Shown piece after piece: positions 12,860 through 16,743 of a stretch of DNA of 16,743 bases. The notes below the pieces were generated by a model. The model made no database searches. It saw only the letters and a program-made list of their open reading frames with translations, and had not been told where the DNA came from. Each line of letters opens with the position of its first letter. Position 1 is the stretch's first letter. A program made the translations under genes and the position numbers. Source of the DNA: CAYWIT01 sp964458415 (GTDB lineage: Bacteria > Pseudomonadota > Alphaproteobacteria > Micavibrionales > UBA2020); assembly GCA_964458415.1 (NCBI GenBank), contig CAYWIT010000029.1, forward strand, positions 1 to 16,743, read 5' to 3'.

Positions 12860-13228
12860 TCAGGCGAAGCTTTCCAGCGTTTTGCGCAGCCGGTCAGAGG
12901 TCTGGTTCACCCGCTCAATTCCGGCGTGGATGGCGCCCAGCCGTGTTTCGATATCGGCTTCGCTGGCGGCATCCTGTCCGGCCAGCACGGCGGAATTGAA
13001 AAGAAAGAGCTCTGTTTTATTCTCCAGCGTGCGCAGGATATTCTGGCCGATTTTGCGATCCTGAACAGAAGGCGCCGTGCCGGACTCGGCTTTCTGGTGC
13101 AGCGTGGCGATGAAGGCCTCGGCCTTTTCAAGATGTCTTTGCGGGAGTACTGCTTTTTTGCTGAAGTGCGCGCGCAATGTTTCTGGCGCCGATCCGGTTG
13201 TCTGAACTGTCGGAATCATGTCTGCCAT
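12860..13228 (-). CDS. Small helical protein of unknown function behind a CtrA-type site
   Basis: Predicted 122-residue protein, unrecognised. After a Thr/Ser-containing start (MADMIPTVQTTGS) it is almost entirely amphipathic helix rich in Glu, Lys, Leu and Ala (HLEKAEAFIATLHQKAES; IGQNILRTLENKTELFLF; ETRLGAIHAGIERVNQTSDRLRKTLES). It probably forms a helical bundle or coiled coil. No membrane segment or Cys is present. ATG 13228 is chosen over ATG 13234 because AGGAG lies 7 bases before the former but only one base before the latter. A perfect TTAA-N7-TTAA site lies about 57 bases upstream, so expression may follow the cell cycle. A gap of about 120 bases separates it from the 565-residue gene, which has its own ribosome site. 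Confidence 0.75.
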   Translation of the reverse strand: MADMIPTVQTTGSAPETLRAHFSKKAVLPQRHLEKAEAFIATLHQKAESGTAPSVQDRKIGQNILRTLENKTELFLFNSAVLAGQDAASEADIETRLGAIHAGIERVNQTSDRLRKTLESFA

Positions 13229-13284
13229 GCACATTCTCCTGCTGATCTGTCTGACCTTAACATTTCCAAGTTATCAGGAGAACG

Positions 13285-13299
13285 TTAATAGAGGATTAA
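13285..13299. promoter_or_regulatory. CtrA-type site TTAA-N7-TTAA upstream of the 13228 gene
   Basis: TTAA (13285-13288), TAGAGGA, TTAA (13296-13299): a perfect match with a mixed-sequence spacer, so less likely to be an AT-richness artefact than the others. It lies between the ends of the 13323 gene and the start of the 13228 gene, 57 bases from the latter's ATG. Confidence 0.5.
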
Positions 13300-13322
13300 G
13301 AAAACTTTTGAGAGGCATAAAA

Positions 13323-13634
13323 TCAGTAATGCGGTGGATAATAGTAGGGGGAATGGCCGGAAATGCCCGGTTTTGACGGGTTTTTGGCCTTTTCCATTTC
13401 CTGCAGCCACTGGCGGATGCGCATCTCGACAATCTTGTCGGTGGCGGTGGGTCCGTTGCCGGGAGAGGGAGGCAGGGCGCGGTCTGTTTTGGCGGCGGCG
13501 CGGTTGTGCAGCTCCGTCAGGGGAGACAGGCCTGCCGGTGCTACGGCGCGCAGGAAATCATGCGCAGCCTGCGGGAGCGGCGGTGGAGGCGCGCCTTCAT
13601 TTTCAGGCGCGTTTTTCTTGCGACCAAATATCAT
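13323..13634 (-). CDS. Small Pro-rich protein of unknown function
   Basis: Predicted 103-residue protein, unrecognised. It has a basic start (MIFGRKKNAPE), a Pro-rich linker (GAPPPPLPQ), a short helical segment (AAHDFLRAVAPAGLSPLTELHNRAAAKTD), a second helix (TDKIVEMRIRQWLQEMEKAK, about 65-84) and a Tyr/Pro-rich end (SPYYYPPHY). It looks like two short docking helices on a flexible chain, perhaps an adaptor. No Shine-Dalgarno sequence is visible; TATACT on the minus strand ends 6 bases before the ATG, which would fit a leaderless transcript. It begins 23 bases after the stop of the upstream 195-residue gene and could also be translated from that transcript. Confidence 0.65.
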   Translation of the reverse strand: MIFGRKKNAPENEGAPPPPLPQAAHDFLRAVAPAGLSPLTELHNRAAAKTDRALPPSPGNGPTATDKIVEMRIRQWLQEMEKAKNPSKPGISGHSPYYYPPHY

Positions 13635-13657
13635 GAGCGCAGTATAGACGCATTTTT

Positions 13658-14245
13658 TTATTTGATCCAGCCCCGCAGACGGGCATAAAGGGCGAGTCCT
13701 GCCAGCAGGTTCTGGCGGGCACAGCCGCTGCGCATGCGGCGCTCGCTGTCAACCTTGCGGCAACTGAAACCGAAAACAAGAATATCGATGATCATGGCAT
13801 GGCTGACCTTTTCCTTGTGGCAGGATTTGGTCCAGTCGATGTAATTATTGATCAGGCGGCTGTGCATTTCCGTGGCGTGCGAAACGCCGCGGCAGCCGGG
13901 AATGCGCTGCCAGTCGGATTGCACATAGCCAAGTCCCTTGCCCATGGTTTCAGAGGCCAGCGCAATTTCCAGCGCGGCTTCCTGTTCCGGCGCGCTCATG
14001 GCCTCCCATAAGCGGCTGTCAACAATGCGGCGATGGCATTTTTCTACGCTTCTTTCCGCAGTCAGGCGGACGGTTACTTTCTTGCTGGGGGCGATTTTTT
14101 CTTGAAAATCATGGGGTGTTTTTCCTTTTCCTGTCCATGCGGGTTTCCATTCGGCCCAAGGATCAAACAGGGATTCGAGCGGGGAAGAAGGCGGGAGGGG
14201 CGGGTGGGAACCGTTATCGCGTTTTTCGTCAATAATAATGAACAT
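13658..14245 (-). CDS. Unknown protein with a Cys/Arg-rich helical C-terminal domain, divergent from the HTH-S24 regulator
   Basis: Predicted 195-residue protein. The start at 14245 is favoured over the longer frame to 14335 because AAGGAG lies 7 bases upstream of the ATG and the upstream part is AT-rich operator DNA. The N-terminal 50 residues are Pro-rich and low in complexity. The rest is helical, with a C-terminal block MIIDILVFGFSCRKVDSERR...GCARQNLLAGLALYARLRGW (about 151-193). From memory this recalls the C-terminal domain of some alphaproteobacterial and phage-type DNA-associated proteins (DUF6456-like), but I cannot verify it. It has six Cys (70, 118, 142, 162, 175 and no pair spacing typical of a zinc finger is certain). 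It is divergent from the CI-like gene at 14432, with palindromic sites in between, so it is probably a target of that regulator. Confidence 0.7.
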   Translation of the reverse strand: MFIIIDEKRDNGSHPPLPPSSPLESLFDPWAEWKPAWTGKGKTPHDFQEKIAPSKKVTVRLTAERSVEKCHRRIVDSRLWEAMSAPEQEAALEIALASETMGKGLGYVQSDWQRIPGCRGVSHATEMHSRLINNYIDWTKSCHKEKVSHAMIIDILVFGFSCRKVDSERRMRSGCARQNLLAGLALYARLRGWIK

Positions 14246-14274
14246 ATGTATACTCCTTTGGGGTTGCAAAAAAT

Positions 14275-14291
14275 ATTGCGATATTCGCAAT
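14275..14291. promoter_or_regulatory. Operator-like palindrome 1 in the divergent promoter region
   Basis: ATTGCGA-TAT-TCGCAAT, perfect 7-base arms around 3 bases. On the minus strand it falls between a possible -35 (TGGACT) and -10 (CAATAT), about 30 bases from the 14245 start codon, so a bound repressor would block that promoter. It shares the TTGC-n7-GCAA form with the palindrome at 14372. Confidence 0.55.
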
Positions 14292-14313
14292 TCAAAGTCC
14301 AGATAAATTTCGT

Positions 14314-14328
14314 TTAAATTAATTTTAA
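14314..14328. promoter_or_regulatory. CtrA-type site TTAA-N7-TTAA between the divergent genes
   Basis: TTAA (14314-14317), ATTAATT, TTAA (14325-14328). It fits the CtrA consensus exactly, but the whole stretch is A/T, so a chance match is more likely here than at the other three sites. Its position, about 70 bases upstream of the 14245 start, is reasonable. Confidence 0.35.
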
Positions 14329-14371
14329 ATATCAAAACATAATATTGTTATTTTTTTCAAATGGATATATA

Positions 14372-14386
14372 TTGCTATTCTAGCAA
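14372..14386. promoter_or_regulatory. Operator-like palindrome 2, upstream of the HTH-S24 gene
   Basis: TTGCTA-TTC-TAGCAA, perfect 6-base arms around 3 bases, with the same outer TTGC/GCAA halves and spacing as palindrome 1. It lies 46-60 bases before the regulator's start codon and overlaps a weak -10-like TATTCT, suiting autoregulation. Confidence 0.5.
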
Positions 14387-14394
14387 CTAAAAAA

Positions 14395-14408
14395 TGCGAT
14401 ATAGCGCA
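14395..14408. promoter_or_regulatory. Operator-like palindrome 3, closest to the HTH-S24 gene
   Basis: TGCG-ATATAG-CGCA, 4-base arms; the left half TGCGATAT is identical to that of palindrome 1. Less symmetrical than the other two, it would make a paired site with palindrome 2, as in phage-type operator arrays. Confidence 0.4.
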
Positions 14409-14431
14409 AGACAGGGAGAGGTCATAAAATC

Positions 14432-15091
14432 ATGAGACGCATTCATAACAGGATTAAAGAAATTCTCGAAAAAACACCGGGCCTGACCCAGCGGGGGCTG
14501 GCGCTCAAGATGGGGCTGAACCCCGCTGCCGTTAACCGCATGCTTTATGGCCGCCGCGCTATCAAGGCGGAGGAAATTCCGGTTATCGAGGATTATATCG
14601 GCGTCAGGCTGGATGTTTCCGGCGCGGCGCAGAATTTTGAATACCGGCAGGAGTCACCGGCCCCGGTGCGTCCGGGGGAGGCAGAGATTTCCGCCCCGCC
14701 GGAGGTACGCGCAGTGCCGCTTGTTCCCGTCTATGGGGATGCTACGGGCGGGCTGGATAAAGGGCTTGGTCTGGTGCAGGGCAAGGTGGTGGACTGGGTG
14801 CAGCGTCATCCGGCACAGATGGGGATCCGTGATGCTTTCGCCGTTTATGTTACCTCAGATTCGATGGCGCCGCGTTATTACCGTGGCGAATTGCTTTATA
14901 TCCATCCCGGTCGGCCTGCGGAGCAGGGCAAGGATTGCGTGATCGCGATGAAAAACGGCGATGCCCGCATCTGGCGGCTTGTCAGACAGGGAGAGGATTG
15001 CGTCCGGGTCGGGCAGTTTACCCCCCCGCTGGAACAGGATATCCTTCCGGCGGAAATCAAGGCGATTTATACGATCGTTGGCCGCGGCTGA
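14432..15091 (+). CDS. HTH / S24-fold (CI/LexA-like) transcriptional regulator lacking the catalytic lysine
   Basis: Predicted 219-residue repressor-like protein. Residues about 4-60 form a Cro/CI-type helix-turn-helix (GLTQRGLALKMGLNPAAVNRMLYGRR, recognition helix about 30-38). A Pro/Glu-rich linker (about 70-92) leads to an S24-peptidase fold. VPLVPVYGDATGG (95-107) holds the region where LexA/CI cleavage sites lie. TSDSMAPRYYRGELLYIHPG (141-160) carries the catalytic-type Ser S144. Aligned without gaps to LexA from the Ser block on, the general-base Lys falls on W181 (ARIWRLVRQG), so RecA-stimulated self-cleavage is unlikely. A different inducer or none is expected. GGGAGAGG lies about 10 bases before the ATG. 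It is divergent from the 14245 gene, with three related palindromes in between. It is convergent with the membrane-protein gene, with a 4-base gap. No phage structural or integrase genes are near. Confidence 0.88.
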   Translation: MRRIHNRIKEILEKTPGLTQRGLALKMGLNPAAVNRMLYGRRAIKAEEIPVIEDYIGVRLDVSGAAQNFEYRQESPAPVRPGEAEISAPPEVRAVPLVPVYGDATGGLDKGLGLVQGKVVDWVQRHPAQMGIRDAFAVYVTSDSMAPRYYRGELLYIHPGRPAEQGKDCVIAMKNGDARIWRLVRQGEDCVRVGQFTPPLEQDILPAEIKAIYTIVGRG

Positions 15092-15095
15092 TTGA

Positions 15096-15998
15096 TCAAA
15101 ACTGCGGGCGCTGCGCTTTTCTGTTGCGGGCGCGGATCTCCGCGGCTTTTTTCTGTTCTTCGCTCAGAGCCCTTTTTTGCGGCGCGTTGTCTTGCGCCGG
15201 AGCTGTTTCGCTGAAGGCTTTTGACGCTTCCGGTGCTGTCTTGGCGGCGGGGGCTGTGGCATTTTGCGGGACGGGTTTTGCCAGACGGCTTTTCAGCGTC
15301 GGGCGGGCTCCGGCCGGGGTTTTATGGGCGATGAAATTTTTTTTCAGGCTTTGTGACAGGCTCCGGCAGACTTTGCCAAGACCCAGGCCGACGGGGATAG
15401 CGATGACGGCCAAAACGGCTGTGCCCGTCATGGCAACGCCGGCGGAAACGCCAAGAGCAGCTCCCAGTTTTGCGACACCTGCCGCGAATGAAACTTGTGG
15501 CGTTCCGGTCAATTGCAGTGCGGCGAGGGCAGAAACGCCAAGGCCAAGCAAAGCTGTGCCATAGCCGCCCCATTTTCCGGCGAGCGCAAAGGGCAGCGCG
15601 GCGCGCCCGAACAGGCGCTTGCCAAGGGCGGCGGCACGTGTCGTCAGCGATGGGCGTGATTTTTTCTGGACCCAGGCGTCTTCCTGCTTGCGGATATAGC
15701 CATGCACGGTGTCGGAATTTTTAAGCAGCTTTACTTTTTGCCAGGCTTTCCAGCCGAAATAGCCGCCAACGACAGCTCCCGCCAAGGGAACAAGTGTGGG
15801 AACGAGCGGAATAAAAAAAAGATAATTGCCAGCCAGCCCCGAGGCAACAAGGCTGCCTGCGGCATAGCCGCCGTTGCGGGCCATTTTTTTGGCGTCCTTC
15901 TCGGTCCGCTTGTCCTTCAGGCAATGCATATAGGCCTTGGTGCGCTGCAACGCATACCACAGGCGGCTGGGGGACTGGCCTTCATATTTAGCGGACAT
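15096..15998 (-). CDS. Multi-pass membrane protein of unknown function
   Basis: Predicted 300-residue protein, unrecognised. A basic N-terminal segment (about 1-42, with KDKRTEKDAKKMAR) precedes two hydrophobic segments (about 44-62 and 63-82, containing FFIPLVPTLVPLAGAVVGGYFG). A polar loop (85-128) follows, then further hydrophobic Gly/Ala-rich segments (about 133-162, 170-190 and 191-212). The last 80 residues are a soluble, Lys/Ala/Pro-rich tail ending RARNRKAQRPQF. The Gly/Ala-rich spans resemble those of small-channel or glycine-zipper proteins but no family motif is visible. ATG 15998 is chosen over the upstream ATG at 16055 because GGAG lies 8 bases upstream (AGGAGAATCACT) and the extension crosses AT-rich DNA. 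Its stop is 4 bases from the convergent regulator's stop. Confidence 0.75.
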   Translation of the reverse strand: MSAKYEGQSPSRLWYALQRTKAYMHCLKDKRTEKDAKKMARNGGYAAGSLVASGLAGNYLFFIPLVPTLVPLAGAVVGGYFGWKAWQKVKLLKNSDTVHGYIRKQEDAWVQKKSRPSLTTRAAALGKRLFGRAALPFALAGKWGGYGTALLGLGVSALAALQLTGTPQVSFAAGVAKLGAALGVSAGVAMTGTAVLAVIAIPVGLGLGKVCRSLSQSLKKNFIAHKTPAGARPTLKSRLAKPVPQNATAPAAKTAPEASKAFSETAPAQDNAPQKRALSEEQKKAAEIRARNRKAQRPQF

Positions 15999-16133
15999 AG
16001 TGATTCTCCTGTCGATGAGTGGGGATAAATTATTACCATAAAAATAATATGTCAAGTATTAATGCGCCTGAAGCATCAAATCCCCTTTGCCGCTTGATAA
16101 ATCCAGAAAATATGATAAAAAGACCCCCACTGT

Positions 16134-16208
16134 TCCCTGGTAGCTCAGTGGTAGAGCAAGCGACTGTTAATCGCTTGGCCGTAGGTTCGAATCCTACCCA
16201 GGGAGCCA
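16134..16208 (+). tRNA. tRNA-Asn (anticodon GTT)
   Basis: The 75 bases fold as a standard tRNA: acceptor TCCCTGG/CCAGGGA, D-arm GCTC-AGTGGTA-GAGC, anticodon stem AGCGA/TCGCT around loop CTGTTAA with anticodon GTT, and T-arm GTAGG-TTCGAAT-CCTAC. Discriminator G and an encoded CCA end follow. No terminator or att-site duplicate of its 3' end was found in the window. Confidence 0.97.
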
Positions 16209-16450
16209 TTCTTTATGCTGCGGCAAATTCAATAGTAGATTAAACGGTTTTCTCAAGGAATAGCAAAGGGTGGACCCTTTAAGTTCCAAGTTCGAAAACA
16301 TATATAGCTGAAACTGAAATTATCCGGACATGCCATCCCGGAGATTTGGCGCGGACGAAACCCGTATTGACCTGTGTTGCCAACCAGCTTGACCAGATTA
16401 TTGTGCGGCAGTCGCGACTGGAATAGGATAATCGCAGGGAGGGGCCGGAA
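16209..16450. other. Gap after tRNA-Asn with two palindromes and a possible gene remnant
   Basis: No assured gene. AAAGGGT-GG-ACCCTTT (16265-16280) is a perfect 7-base inverted repeat, and CAGTCGCGACTG (16409-16420) is a perfect 12-base palindrome. A plus-strand frame without a usable start codon runs from about 16282 to a TAG at 16424-16426 and would read ...HPGDLARTKPVLTCVANQLDQ..., with coding-like base use, so it may be the tail of a decayed gene. I could not identify it. Confidence 0.35.
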
Positions 16451-16693
16451 TTGCCTTGGACCGTTTATATTCTGGAGTGTGCGGACAAGACCCTTTATAC
16501 CGGGATCACCAATGATATGGCGGCGCGTCTGGAGAAACATGCGCGGGGCACGGGGGCCAAATACACCCGTGGCCGCGGGCCTTACAAGGTTATCTATACC
16601 GCATTGTACGAAACCAGAAGCGCCGCTTCAAAGCGCGAGGCGGAAATCAAGGCGCTGGATAAGAATGCAAAACGGGGTTTAGCCGCGCTGTAG
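16451..16693 (+). CDS. GIY-YIG nuclease-superfamily protein (YhbQ/UPF0213-like)
   Basis: Predicted 80-residue single-domain GIY-YIG protein. The core motifs are VYILECADKTLYTGITND (5-22, giving the two Tyr-containing strands), catalytic-type R26 in AARLEKH, the AKYTRGRGPYKVIY block (36-49), and the metal-binding-type Glu E63 in SKREAEIKAL. This matches small stand-alone members such as YhbQ, implicated in DNA processing; some are catalytically weak and the role is often unknown. The start codon is TTG, supported by GGGAGG about 9 bases upstream; no ATG in frame would keep the first strand. The length is near that of the family, which argues against truncation. It follows tRNA-Asn at a distance of about 240 bases. 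What lies downstream is outside the window. Confidence 0.85.
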   Translation: MPWTVYILECADKTLYTGITNDMAARLEKHARGTGAKYTRGRGPYKVIYTALYETRSAASKREAEIKALDKNAKRGLAAL

Positions 16694-16743
16694 CCAGACA
16701 AGAACCCCCTGTGCCGCGCGGACAGCCGTGCTGAACGTCGCTT

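Noticed and set aside
12822..15091. Prophage or genomic island around the CI-like regulator
   Set aside because: The repressor and palindromes look phage-like, but there is no integrase, structural, lysis or replication gene and no att repeat, so a prophage call is not supported.
16253..16540. Minus-strand open frame overlapping the GIY-YIG gene
   Set aside because: It is opposite a recognisable GIY-YIG protein for part of its length and shows no family motif.
16679..16743. Minus-strand frame entering from the right edge and ending at 16679 (would read ATFSTAVRAAQGVLVWLQRG)
   Set aside because: It could be the C-terminus of a convergent gene overlapping the GIY-YIG stop, but 20 codons at a window edge are too few to call.
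1..16743. CRISPR arrays, insertion sequences, rRNA genes
   Set aside because: No regularly spaced direct repeats, transposase motifs with terminal inverted repeats, or rRNA-like sequence were seen on either strand.

Overview
The window looks like a chromosomal segment of an alphaproteobacterium. Coding DNA is GC-rich and the promoter regions are strikingly AT-rich. It carries a CpdR-type receiver, several perfect TTAA-N7-TTAA sites of the kind bound by the alphaproteobacterial cell-cycle regulator CtrA, an NrdA without an N-terminal ATP cone, an LPS heptose enzyme (HldE, so Gram-negative), and tRNA-Val(GAC) and tRNA-Asn(GTT) genes. The many unrecognised genes suggest a poorly sampled lineage; a Micavibrio-like or other deep alphaproteobacterium is only a guess.

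Layout. 1-832 (-) is the start of nrdA, fed by a promoter region (about 940-1080) with a near-consensus promoter, a palindrome over its -35 box, DnaA-box-like words and a CtrA-type site. 1140-1390 is AT-rich and holds a strong promoter for a small unknown gene (1390-1695), followed by pyruvate kinase (1778-3202). Tail to tail with it is a c-di-GMP-receptor-like MshEN domain fused to a LapG-type protease (3206-4141, -). Divergent from that is hldE (4308-5783), tail to tail with a small unknown gene (5787-6092, -). An orphan winged-helix regulator and a pseudopilin-like protein with a dockerin-type Ca loop are translationally coupled (6163-7385). A citrate/2-methylcitrate synthase and a ChaN-like protein form the next pair (7549-9653).

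From 9684 to 16000 most genes lie on the minus strand and few are recognisable: tRNA-Val, a CpdR-like receiver lacking its phosphoacceptor Asp, a coupled pair of unknown genes (107 and 565 aa), three more unknown genes, and a divergent CI/LexA-like (HTH-S24) regulator whose catalytic Lys position is Trp, with three related palindromes in front of it. A multi-pass membrane protein, tRNA-Asn and a GIY-YIG protein close the window.

Main points for follow-up: (i) the MshEN-LapG fusion, possibly a one-protein c-di-GMP-controlled periplasmic protease; (ii) the degenerate CpdR paralogue behind a CtrA-type site; (iii) four perfect CtrA-type sites in front of nrdA, the CpdR-like gene and two unknown genes, suggesting a cell-cycle-regulated accessory block; (iv) the apparently non-cleavable S24 repressor and its divergent unknown operon. 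No CRISPR array, insertion sequence, integrase or rRNA was seen.
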